Below are positions 1 to 10,084 of a DNA stretch of 64,000 nucleotides, piece after piece. The notes below the pieces were generated by a model. That model did not search any database and had not been told where the DNA came from. It saw only the letters and a list, made by a program, of their open reading frames with translations. Position 1 is the stretch's first letter, and each line of letters opens with the position of its first letter. The position numbers and the translations under genes were made by a program. The stretch is from Stromatinia cepivora (Eukaryota > Ascomycota > Leotiomycetes > Helotiales > Sclerotiniaceae). The stretch is taken from contig RCTD01000018.1 in the NCBI GenBank assembly GCA_014898415.1, forward strand, positions 997,001-1,061,000, read 5' to 3'.

Positions 1-257
1 TCAAAAAACCAACACAAGTAACACCAACTGGAGGAGCAAGAGTATTGAGAATGCATTTCAAAATGACGGTTACCGAAAGATCAGGTTTGGGTATTTCATG
101 GGATGAGGAACAACCTCCTTTGTATGAGAATGTTCCTGCCAGCCCTCCAACTTATGTCAACACGGAACTCTATGATGGACCACCCATTCCAGATTATGAA
201 GATCTATCAGTATTAGATGGTGGAAATGGAAATGGAACTGGAAGCGGAGCTCATTAA
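1..257 (+). CDS. C-terminal end of an arrestin-related trafficking adaptor (partial)
   Basis: The reading frame is open from the left edge (first full codon at 3) to a TAA at 255-257, so this is the 3' end of a gene starting outside the window. The visible 84 residues are acidic and Pro-rich and carry two PPxY motifs, PPLY and PPTY, followed by PPIPDYEDL. In fungi, C-terminal PPxY pairs of this kind are typical of alpha-arrestins (ART/Rod1/Aly family). These use PPxY to recruit the Rsp5 ubiquitin ligase and drive endocytosis of plasma-membrane transporters. The arrestin fold itself is not in the window, so the call rests on the tail only and another Rsp5-binding protein is possible. Confidence 0.55.
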   Translation, partial: KKPTQVTPTGGARVLRMHFKMTVTERSGLGISWDEEQPPLYENVPASPPTYVNTELYDGPPIPDYEDLSVLDGGNGNGTGSGAH

Positions 258-1194
258 TATGGCATTTATTTCATTCATCATGAATAATTGTGAACATTAT
301 CGGCGTTTGGGGATAGGTTCATACGCATACTAAGTATAGCATTAGCTTACTTGAAGGAAAATGGGATTTGACTTGCTTTTGGCAAAAGGCGCTTGATGGA
401 TATACCCCCTAAGCCACGAACGGATTTTCTTCATTTGCATATTATGGTCGTGGAACGGATGGGATGGAATGGGATGGGGGAAAAATGGAGTTTTGAAGAG
501 GATCAGAGATGATCTGATGATATTTCCCCTCTGGTATGGAAAAGGAAAAGGAAAAGGAGGGGGAAAAGGGAAAAGTCTGGATTAAATTAGATTTGGTATT
601 GATTACTGAAATACTACTACTATCTAGTACTACCACTACTACTTTAATAGCTAGTTAATTGAAATGAAATGAATATTTTTCATTAAATTGGTTTCGAGAT
701 TTGCTTGCTACTCTATTATCATTCTAAGTGATGGATCTAAAAATCCTATCTCATTTCTGTGATGTAGTAGCTGTAGTGTAGAGCTAGGGAATTAGTCTCC
801 CCCTAAGTACCTAAGTAGTTGGAGCTCTTCGCCTCGCCTACCTAGTATATCTCTTAAAGTACAAGTTAAAATCTATTCCGGCAGATGACTACTTACTGAT
901 TACTGGCTTATTTATGAGATTATATACTCATTTCACATTTCTGGAATTTTTTTATTCATTGATCTTTTTATGTATTTTTATTTCTTGATATATTTTATTA
1001 GACCCTTTTGGGGTTTTGGGGCTTTTGGGGCTTTTGTTGATTGGGAGGAAGGATTCACTCTCTCATCTATAGATACTTTGTATGAATGAATAGTTTGATG
1101 GTGGTACTTTGGAGATACTTTGGAGATACTTTGGAGATACCTTGTGTGGATATTTGTATGTGTGAGTTTGAATATCTGGATATAACTGTATTTT

Positions 1195-1240
1195 GTTGGG
1201 ATTGGGATTGGGATTGAGATTGGGATTGAGATTGAGATTG
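1195..1240. repeat. ATTGGG/ATTGAG hexamer array
   Basis: Seven head-to-tail copies of a hexamer alternating between ATTGGG and ATTGAG. The units differ only by G/A transitions. Confidence 0.85.
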
Positions 1241-1497
1241 CAAGAGGTATGTATGTATATTTGCTCTTTTCGAAATACTGCGAAGAATAAGTTTTGTTTT
1301 TGTTTTTTTTGTATTGAAGGGTAAAGGGAGTTTTTTGGTATAGTGTATGTACATGTATATCAAGCGATTAGAGGTATATTTTTGAAGGCTTTTGGATTCT
1401 TGAGATAGATGGGATTTTGAGTTGTGGGGGAGGAGGAGGAGGAGGCTGTGTGGTTTTTTTGGGTATGGTGTGGGGTGTGGGTTGTGGGATTGGGGTT

Positions 1498-1775
1498 TTG
1501 TGTTTGGATTTGGATTTGGATTTGTATGTTTGGATTTATATGCTTATGTTCTACGCTTTTAAATTGAAGGTTTTCAGATGGAGCAGCCAATAACGTTGGG
1601 GAAGAAATGTTTTGTTGTATATTTCGAAATCGGTTCGGTTGGGTTTTTATGCTTGAATTTGTGTGTTTGGATTTGTATGCTTGGATTTGAATACTTGGAT
1701 TTGTATATTTGGATTTGTATATTTGGATTTGTTGGTTTGGGGTTTTTGTGTTTGGATTTGTATATTTGGGTTTGG
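1498..1775. repeat. Degenerate TTTGGATTTGTAT array
   Basis: Two blocks (about 1498-1540 and 1660-1775) of imperfect repeats built on TTTGGATTTG with variable TAT spacers. They create spurious low-complexity open frames on both strands. Confidence 0.75.
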
Positions 1776-1988
1776 TGTTTATAGAGATGAACATTAGAAC
1801 AAGCTCAAAGATACTTTAGTCATAGATCTTCTACCATTCATTATTATATCCTACACTGTGTTAATTACAAAAGTTGAAGAATTTCCATTTTTCCTCTATT
1901 CTCGGGTTTATGTTTTGATATTGGCAGTTTATCACCCCATCACATCAAAACTAACAAATTTCTAGTTCACAAAAAATACATATCGAAA

Positions 1989-2747
1989 ATGAACAAACAA
2001 CCAGAATTATCCACACAAAAGCAAAAGCTACGCCAAATCATTTCCGAAAAAACCTGGATAGGTTTCGATCTCGATGATACATTACATTCATTTCGTCATA
2101 GCTCTAACATGGCTAGCACCAAAGTTCTTGAAGAAATTTCCTTACAATTCAGCATTCATATATCTGAATTAAAAGAAACATATACGTACATCCTCAAACA
2201 AAAAACCATAAATGCGTTTTCGGATGGGAAAACCTCGTTTGGTTATCGACGGGAAAGATTTATTGCTGTTCTGGCGCATTTCTCCCTTCCGCAAGAAATT
2301 AAGTTTGTAGGACTTTTGGATTTGTATGAGGAGACTTTGATGAGGTCGTTGGAGTTGAAATGTGGCGTTGTGGAGTTACTATCGATTCTTAGGGAGATGG
2401 GAAAGAAAATCGTTGTTATAACGGAAGGGCCGCAGGATGCGCAGGAGAGAACGCTGAAGGGATTGGGTATTAGTGGGTTTGTTGATTTTTTGGCTACGAC
2501 TAATTATTTTGGGGTATCGAAGATAGATGGTCTTTTTTCGAAGGTTCTGGGATTTTTAGATGTCAAGTCGGATGATATGGTGTATATTGGGGATAGTGAA
2601 GTAAGGGATATGAAGCCGGCGATGGCGGAGGGAATATTTTCGATTCATTTTTCTGAGATGGAGGATGGGTGTTTGGATTTATGCCCGCTGAAAATTAACC
2701 GTTGGAGGGAATTACGGGATGTTCTTTTTGATGCTGATGGTAATTGA
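1989..2747 (+). CDS. HAD-superfamily hydrolase (phosphatase-like), 252 aa
   Basis: Single-exon gene with all four HAD motifs. Motif I is FDLDDT, with nucleophile Asp27 and acid/base Asp29. Motif II is Thr145 in VITEG. Motif III is Lys178. Motif IV is GDSEVRD, with Asp202 and Asp207 for Mg2+ binding. The roughly 100-residue helical insert between motifs I and II is a C1-type cap, as in phosphoglycolate-phosphatase and pyrimidine-nucleotidase-like members, which usually hydrolyse small phosphate esters in the cytosol. The substrate cannot be assigned. The ATG at 1989 follows an A-rich leader and is the first in frame. No introns are needed. Confidence 0.85.
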   Translation: MNKQPELSTQKQKLRQIISEKTWIGFDLDDTLHSFRHSSNMASTKVLEEISLQFSIHISELKETYTYILKQKTINAFSDGKTSFGYRRERFIAVLAHFSLPQEIKFVGLLDLYEETLMRSLELKCGVVELLSILREMGKKIVVITEGPQDAQERTLKGLGISGFVDFLATTNYFGVSKIDGLFSKVLGFLDVKSDDMVYIGDSEVRDMKPAMAEGIFSIHFSEMEDGCLDLCPLKINRWRELRDVLFDADGN

Positions 2748-3459
2748 AATGGGTAGTTGTTGTAGGTAGGGTCTACTTTTACCACTGAAATCCGAACTAT
2801 TTGTCTAGAAGACACGAAGATGTACTCATATTAAACTTTGTAGAGTAATTTATAATGTATATAAAGACATAACGATCTTGAAATAATGCTCAAACTCTAA
2901 GCATAACTATCCTTATAGAGAGAAAAATTCGCTAATTCAGCTATCCCCCCTCCCTTGAAAATATTAACTCTCCCGAAAGTTAAGTCACATCACTAGCAAC
3001 ACTTGAGGGCAGTAGTAAGATTGTATCGGGGTTTGAAGGTCACTTATTGAGGAGAAATTGTACGGTGAACAACATAAATATATAGAGGAACAGATGCTTG
3101 CAATGGATTGTACCTTGACAACGCTCATGCAAGTAGTCGATACTTAGCAGTTTGCTGAAGCTGCAAGCATCATGAACTCAATAGAAACATGTCTCACGAA
3201 CGAAGTATCAGTTTGGCCAAAAGAGGTAAGTTAAAGGACTGTCCGTGTATGACTTAAAGAATGCTGAAGGAAATATTGGCGGAAGCTGGAGCGAGATAAC
3301 AATTTGTTAAGGCGAGATATGAACAAGGCGAATAGATAAATTTGATCGGTGATTAATTAATCCGAACCCGAAATTCTCCCGTTCCAGCTTATGATAGATA
3401 ACCAAGCTCTAGAGCTTCATGCCACATTGGAGGTCCACACCTATTCAACATCATTCATT
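2748..3459. other. Intergenic region between HAD gene and EMC1
   Basis: About 0.7 kb with no gene seen. It includes an in-frame ATG at 3391 upstream of EMC1. That longer start would add 23 non-signal-like residues ahead of a good signal peptide, so it is treated as leader. Confidence 0.6.
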
Positions 3460-6438
3460 ATGCGACTCCCTCTAAATCTACTCTGCCTGACTTTGTCAAT
3501 ACTTCCACGTACCCTTGCAGTTTTCGCAGACGAAGCATACAGTGTCGACTATCATCACGAATTACTAGGCATCCCACAACCAGAGACAACCTTCTTCTAC
3601 AAACCTAGGGAAAATGAACAGGGCGCATTATTGTATACATTGAGTGATCTGGGAGTTCTTGGAGCTGTAAATCCAGGTACAGGCCAGGTCAGATGGCGAC
3701 AAATATTGGCGAATGGTAATAATAGCGGGGAAGGTCTTCTGCGACCAGTTGAGAAAGCTGGTACAGTTGTTAGTGCTTTGGGCAACAGAGTTGATGCTTG
3801 GGATGCGAAGAGTGGAAGGGAGAAATGGGGCAATACTTTCGCAGGAATAGCTAAAGATCTGGAAGTTGTTGAGGGATTTGATGATATCAAGGACGTTTTG
3901 ACTTTATTCGAAGACGCTGGAAAAGTCGTGGCACGAAAATTAAATGGAGATAACGGAGATGTTGTTTGGGAATATGTTGATGCAAGTGGTGATCTACCTT
4001 TGCAAATCAGCACAAATGTTAGAGACATTTTTGTTGTCACTCTTCATGGTTCTTGGGGAGGTTACAGTGTGAAAGTTACTACTCTGGACCATTTGACAGG
4101 TCAACGAGTCACTGAATACACTCTCTCGACCAAAGGAGATGTCCATACTCCAGAGGATGTCTTACTTGTGGGAGCTAATTCTGCTGCGCCAATCATTGCT
4201 TGGACCGATAGGTCGTTGAAGAACCTTAAAGTCAATATTCTGGGTAAACCAAGCGACTTGCAGACGTTACCTCTAAAGTCATCAGATGGCGAGCTTACAA
4301 AAGTATCTATTCACGCTCCTAATTTGGTGCAATCCTTACCACATTTCTTGGTACACAGTCACTCAGCAACCTCGAATCGAGCAGATGTTTATCACATTGA
4401 CATGAAGAGTGGTAGCATTAGCAAAGCATATGAAATCCCCAAGCTTGCAGGAAGGGGCGCTTTCTCAACCAGTTCACAAGGTGCTAATGTCTATTTCACT
4501 CGTTTTACTGAGGACGAAACTTTCATTTTCTCTTCAATGTCTCATGGAATTTTGGGCAGATGGCCAATTAAAGCAGAAAAGCAACATGGTCAACTTCAAT
4601 TTCTCCACGGCGCATCAGAAGTGGTCCAGAAAGCTCCTGATACTTATGCTGTTAGATCAGCTATGGTCAGTGTGGAGCAAGATTGGGTTTTGGTGCGCAA
4701 CGGTGCTGTAGCTTGGTCTCGTGTCGAGGGCCTTTCTGGCATTGTAGCTGCTGAATGGGCTGATATCCCGGTATCAGAATCATTGGCCGAGACACTCGAG
4801 GCTGAAGCCCATAGCAACCCCTTGGCTGCGTACATCCACCGAGTTAAGCGTCATATTAGTGATTTACAATATCTTCCTGCATATTTGCAAAAGCTACCAA
4901 CCCAAATTTTAAGTGCCATCCTACCTGGGGATTTGGCTGCACCAAAGGAAGGCGTTTTGGCACGAGATAACTTTGGTTTCAACAAGTTAGTTATCGTTGC
5001 TACTCAAAGAGGTCGATTATATGCACTTGATGCCGGAAATCAAGGAAGTGTTGTATGGGGTTCGAAAGCTTTCGATATACCAGCTGGCAAGAAATGGGAC
5101 GTCAAGTCTATATATGTCGATAGTTCTAAAAGTACAACAACAGTCCGAGGTAGTCAAGGAGAGTATATCATCGTGAATACCACCACTGGAAGGGGACTCG
5201 AAGCTATAAACCCCGGCCAGTGGCCAGCTGTTCAGAGCGCGGCCGTCGTTGACAGCGATTTTGGAAGATGGGTATTACCTATTGGTATCAATGGAAATCC
5301 TGGTGATATACCAAAAGATTGGGCACCAAAGGGATCGCTGGTGGTTCGTGGTGAGAACGGGGAAGTCAAGGGCTTGAAATTTGATATCCAAGGTCTTGAT
5401 GCCAAACCTGTCTTTACTTGGTCATACCACCCACCGACTGGTCAAAGGGTCGTCGGTGTATTGTCCAAGCCCGCACACGATCCAGTTGCGTCAATTGGTC
5501 GAGTCCTTGGTGACCGTACTGTTCTGTACAAGTATTTAAATCCTAACGTCATTTTGGTGACTGCCGTCTCCGACCTAACATCAACTGCCTCCTTCTATCT
5601 TCTTGATACAGTTTCAGGCGACGTTCTTTATACCATGCATCACGAGGGAGTTGACACTAAGAAACCTATTGCCTCTGTCTTTACCGAGAATTGGTTTGCA
5701 TATTCTTTATGGAGCGATGATTCATCAACCACCACCTCTTTGCAAGGTTCCAAAGGATATAAACTCATCATCACCGACCTTTACGAATCCCCTATTCCTA
5801 ATGATCGTGGACCCCTTGGCTCGAACACGAATGCTTCAAGTCTTGACCCATTAGATGTACCAAATGCTGGCCCAGTTCTTCCTCATGTGATCAGCCAATC
5901 CTTTGTGGTTCCTGAAGCAATAACTCACATGTCTGTTTCTCAGACCCGCCAAGGCATCACTACTCGTCAGCTCCTTTGCACACTGGAGTCTAACTCCATC
6001 ATTGGTATTCCCCGTTATCTTCTTGATCCCCGTCGACCAGTTGGCCGAGACCCCATCCCCGCCGAACAAGAAGAAGGACTCCTTCGTTACTCGCCTGTCA
6101 TCGAATTCGACCCAAAACTTATCGTCACCCACAAACGTGAAGTTCTATGCATTAAAGGTGTCATTACCAGTCCTGCTCTACTAGAAAGTACCAGTCTGGT
6201 CTTCGCATATGGTATTGATGTTTTTGGAACAAGAGTTACACCTAGCGCCGCTTTTGATATTTTGGGCAAGGCGTTTAATAAGTTGAGTTTGGTTGCTACG
6301 GTTCTGGCATTGGGAGCCGGTGTTACAATTCTGGCGCCTATGGTAAGTTACTTCACTCTCTATTGTTTGCTGAATGAAATGCTAATACTTTCATAGGTGA
6401 GAAGGAAACAAATCAACGGCCGATGGTTGAATACATGA
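3460..6438 (+). CDS. EMC1: ER membrane protein complex subunit 1 (EMC1)
   Basis: EMC1 is the large lumenal subunit of the EMC, the ER insertase for tail-anchored and multipass membrane proteins. The model has exon 3460-6342, intron 6343-6396 (GTAAGT donor, GCTAATAC branch, ATAG acceptor) and exon 6397-6438, giving 974 aa. The start at 3460 puts a hydrophobic signal peptide at the very N-terminus. Next come a PQQ-type beta-propeller (GQVRW, WDAKSGREKW and similar repeats) and the conserved C-terminal EMC1 domain. A transmembrane helix (LSLVATVLALGAGVTILAP) then precedes the short cytosolic tail RRKQINGRWLNT. That charged tail is typical of EMC1 and confirms the terminal intron; reading through gives a non-homologous end. 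The length matches the family. Confidence 0.93.
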
Positions 6439-7364
6439 TTATGAGTTGGGTATAGCATTTTGTACATTATGATAATATGAGGAGGGTAAAAGTGTCACAT
6501 TCATTGAACATTACTTTCACTCTTTCTAGGAGTGAATTTCGTGCTCTTGTAAAATACCATCCAGTATGATATTATCCGTGCTATCGAGCATATGGGACGA
6601 TAAATCAGTTTAGATGACCTGAAAGTTCTAGGAGTAGGAATATGGCCAACAGCTGATATAATTCTGGCTGATATATGTATCCGCGTCATTTGACTTTCTG
6701 CAGATAACATGCTGCCAATGTACCCCGTTCTTGTTCCGTCGTTTAATTCTGAAGTAGGGTCTTTTATAATACTAGCAGATAATCATATTACAAAGCGAAT
6801 TGAAGGTATATCGTTCATCCCAAAACGTCTGATACCAGTATGCTATGTTATCCCCTAAAGAGTGTGAAGAATGTGAACATATTTCCCTTAGTAATATAAG
6901 TAGAAAATTATTACAAAGTAATAAATAGTCAGTTTACGAAGTATGTACGTACTGTAATCAGCCCTCAACGGACTTGTGCCAAATTGTTTTTATTGGTTCA
7001 ACTGCGCCATTTTTAAGGGTTCTCTTTCTTTTTTATCGTTGATAAGCGTTCGAGTTTTCTATACTTTCTGTCGGTGCCAGCACGAGTTCTTCATTACTAA
7101 TTATTTGATTCGTCATTCTTCGGTTAGTCCGTGCTTCTTTCTTCTATCATCAGCCTCCACTTTCGACCCCCCTATCTATTTTGACGATTTCGGATTTATC
7201 GCTTTTAAGGTATATAGTCCGTAGAAATGTATAGTGATAGTTGATTAGAATTGTATTTATATGATCATTTATTCCCTCTCTGATTGGAATTCATCAATCC
7301 TATTGCATTCATCCATTCAGTCATACATACATATCTTCATTGAAATATCTTGACCTTAGCAAAC
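6439..7364. other. Intergenic; T-rich leader of the SDR gene
   Basis: About 0.9 kb. The right half (7000-7350) is pyrimidine-rich with repeated CATTC/ATACATAC, typical of a fungal promoter and 5' leader. No gene is seen. Confidence 0.55.
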
Positions 7365-8129
7365 ATGCCAGGAAAATACCAAAAGCTCGCTGGAAAACAC
7401 GTCATCGTCATTGGTGGTTCATCTGGAATCGGATATGGTGTTGCAGAAGCCTCACTAGAAAGTGGTGCTTCCGTTACAATTTCCTCTTCATCACCCGATC
7501 GCATCGCCAAAGCAGTTCAGAAACTACAGAATAGCTATCCAGAAGGAAAAATCGCGGGATATGCATGCGATCTCTCTAAATCCACACTCGAATCTGACGT
7601 TGAGAAATTGTTTGAACAGACGGGAAAAGTAGATCATATAGTTTTCACGGCTGGGGAACCATTCCCTATTGTTGCGTTGAAAGATACATCGTTAGAGGAT
7701 ATGCACAAGATGGGACAAGTGCGCTTTTTTGGACAGTTAATGGTAGCAAAAGTTGGGAGCAAATATTTGAGTGAGGGCCCCAAGGCTTCGATCACTTTGA
7801 CGACGGGGGCGACGGCGGACAAACCGGCTGCAGGATGGACTGTAATTTCAAGTTATGCGGCGGGGTTGCATGGGATGGCGAGGGCATTGGCAGTGGAATT
7901 GGCGCCCGTACGAGTTAATGTTGTGAGTCCGGGTCCGGTGAAGACGGAATTGTGGGATTGGTTCGGAGAGGAGCGGAAAACGGCGATTTTTGGGGACTTG
8001 GGGGGGAAGCTTTTGACGAAGCATGTTGCGCTGCCGGAAGAAGTTGCAGAATCGTATTTGTGGTTGATGAAGGATAGTAATGTTACGGGAACGGTTGTGA
8101 GATCGGATTCTGGTACGCTGCTTGCGTAG
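7365..8129 (+). CDS. Short-chain dehydrogenase/reductase family protein lacking the YxxxK pair, 254 aa
   Basis: A Rossmann-fold SDR. The glycine motif GGSSGIG lies at residues 17-23, an acidic turn CDLS at about 68-71 and the C-terminal strand motif RVNVVSPGPVKTELW at about 183-197. The family's active-site Tyr-x3-Lys is missing: aligning back from RALAVELAP puts Ile and Ala at those positions, within WTVISSYAAGLHG. The nearby Tyr164 is out of register. I recall a subgroup of SDRs with this replaced active site; substrate and even catalysis are uncertain. The start at 7365 is the first ATG of the conserved N-terminus; a longer frame at 7350 would start with TTG. Confidence 0.85.
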   Translation: MPGKYQKLAGKHVIVIGGSSGIGYGVAEASLESGASVTISSSSPDRIAKAVQKLQNSYPEGKIAGYACDLSKSTLESDVEKLFEQTGKVDHIVFTAGEPFPIVALKDTSLEDMHKMGQVRFFGQLMVAKVGSKYLSEGPKASITLTTGATADKPAAGWTVISSYAAGLHGMARALAVELAPVRVNVVSPGPVKTELWDWFGEERKTAIFGDLGGKLLTKHVALPEEVAESYLWLMKDSNVTGTVVRSDSGTLLA

Positions 8130-8379
8130 ATGTACAAAATCAGCCTTCAGACATAGGGCTCGAGCAGTGTAATTATCGAGAGTAAATGAAAATTATTCAC
8201 CCCCTGATTCATTCTCGATAAAACAATAACATATTTCCATCAAGAATCATTAGATGATATAGTAAAATTACTAGGATTAGCTCTCTACCTAACCCCTTCA
8301 CATGTTTGCCCATTATCATACCACTTTAATTGTGGAAGCATTTGGCTAGCGTCCCATCTAGCTGTGGTAGTATGTTTAC

Positions 8380-9527
8380 TCACTCCTTAAAAGGCTCATC
8401 CGTAAGATCGGGGCGACTTTTCGAATCAGACGAGAGCTCATGTCCCAAAATTTTCGACCAATCGTCAGCAAGTGCTTGAAAAATAACCAATTGATCTTGA
8501 AGATACTCTACCACTAGACCACCTTTCTTGAGCTCCAAATCATGATCTCCCACTAATTTATCTGCTATCTCAGCAGATATATCTTCTGGAGTTCTGTCCT
8601 TTGTCTTTCTATCATAAAGCCAATCACACCCAAATCGTAGCTCGGCAGAGGTACGAGCCACTAGAATCGTGTGCATCCGATGTTGTACTCTCTCGCAGGT
8701 CAATATTGATCTTCACTCCGGGGAAGCGTTGTGTAATATTTGTAAGAAGAGCAGCTTCGAGAGGGCTCTGGAGTGCTCGAGTACTAGAATCGAATATCTA
8801 TTTCCTTCACGCTTCTTTGTTCTGTTGGCCGATCTGATACCATCAAGGACTAGCCCAAAGGTATGGAATGTATATTGCATTCTGCATGGCCCAGTTTCAG
8901 GGGCCCATGTGGCCATCCTCTAACTTTGAGTTGTCGTCCTACATAAACGCTGGATTTTCCAGAGTTGGTAATAGTACTTAATCGAGATATTCGTATGATA
9001 GGGAGAAACTTCCATTGGCTCTTCCTTTAATTGAGAATGTTATTGGGGGACCAGTGGCATTATTCGCAAAGAGAATGACAGGAAGAATTGCTTGAAGGAC
9101 AAGTAGAATGCTCCCAATCTTGATATCGCGGTCGACCGTGTACGCCTTAGAAGGATTAGGCGTAAATTGAATTGTCTTGCTTCCAACGAAACAACCATTT
9201 GTCTTAGCGGATGTGATTTTCGCAAGCTAGGTTATGATAGAAACATGCTGTGCTTTTAGACCACCGTTTCTTTTGCCAAATATTTGCTTGAGAATTAGCG
9301 TATGGTGTGGAGTTCATAGGTACATAGGTCGGTGTTCTACCTATTTCCCCTGACATTCGTGATCTGGAGAGGAGTTCCGGTGAGAGCAGCTAGAGAAACA
9401 GCGATACTGACAAGCCTGCGAGCCGGAAACAGTAAAACATGTAAGAACTGAAGTATTACCAAAATACTCACTGCCCACCACCTTCCCCGGTTCTCCCATC
9501 AAGCTTGACTAACTTTTTAGCCAACAT
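8380..9527 (-). pseudogene. RTCA: RNA 3'-terminal phosphate cyclase pseudogene
   Basis: The minus strand keeps most of an RTCA-family protein in pieces. Position 9527 is a start followed by KLVKLDGRTGEGGG. An intron lies at 9416-9471, then QLVSIAVSLAALTGTP and VRGNR. A second intron leads to NGGLKAQHVSIIT, then GSKTIQFTPNPSKAYTVD, ILPVILFANNATGPPITF, GSFSLSYEYLD, VLLPTLE, RQLKVRGWPHGPLKLG, and finally TILVARTSAELRFGCDWLYD and GGLVVEYLQDQLVIFQALA. The frame is broken by a TAG at 9227-9229 where Trp is expected, a TAA at 8978-8980 (Gln expected), a frameshift near 8940, a TAG at 8850-8852 (Gln expected) and at least one more shift near 8700-8770. Intact RTCA makes 2',3'-cyclic phosphate RNA ends using ATP. 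This copy cannot encode it. Confidence 0.85.
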
Positions 9528-10084
9528 GATCGCTTCTGTAAATTTCACGTCAGAACATGGAAACTATTCCTATACTGTGTCTCAACATTTTACGTTAACA
9601 ACAACGTGAAATGTTTGATTTTATTTTTCTAGTGAACATGACGGAGTCACAGATCGAGTTGCAAGGAAGACTGTGGTCATGCTCGCACACAAAGATCCTT
9701 AAAATCCTGTGACTCGAGAAGGGAGTGAAATGACATATTGCCAATGTATTTCTCTGTATCAAATCTGCTTGACATTTATCCTCGACGACTTGTATATAAA
9801 CTTTCAATATATACAATACGTATTTTGCGACACGAGCCCCGTTGAACCACATGAACTACCAGGATACTCTCCACCCACCCCACAAACTAATTGGCTCAGC
9901 CGCCCCACAAATCTTTGGTTCCAGACCTTGGCATTACACTGCCTTTAACAAAGAGAACGTCTCGTCAACAGTCTTACACATATTGATATTTCATGGTGAT
10001 CCGCTGCGAGGCCTTCCATCATGATTGACAAAAGATACGACCTCGATAAACTGTTCGCAGGAAAGACAATAAATCCACTTCAAG
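9528..10084. other. Intergenic between RTCA pseudogene and BTB-like gene
   Basis: About 0.56 kb of divergent upstream sequence. No gene is seen; the short frames here lack codon structure and family resemblance. Confidence 0.5.

Larger units (their letters stand above)
258..1988. other. Intergenic, simple-sequence rich
   Basis: No supportable gene is seen in these 1.7 kb. The stretch has purine-biased tracts near 460-560 and T-rich DNA near 940-1010. Two low-complexity arrays are listed separately. The open frames on the minus strand here (1067-1363 and 1360-1794) are Gln/Ser/Asn/Thr-rich by-products of those arrays. Confidence 0.7.

Noticed and set aside
1360..1794. 144-codon Gln/Asn/Thr-rich frame on the minus strand
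   Set aside because: It is the reverse reading of the degenerate TTTGGATTTG array and has no non-repetitive coding signal.
3597..4040. 147-codon minus-strand frame
   Set aside because: Antisense shadow of EMC1 exon 1, without its own family resemblance.
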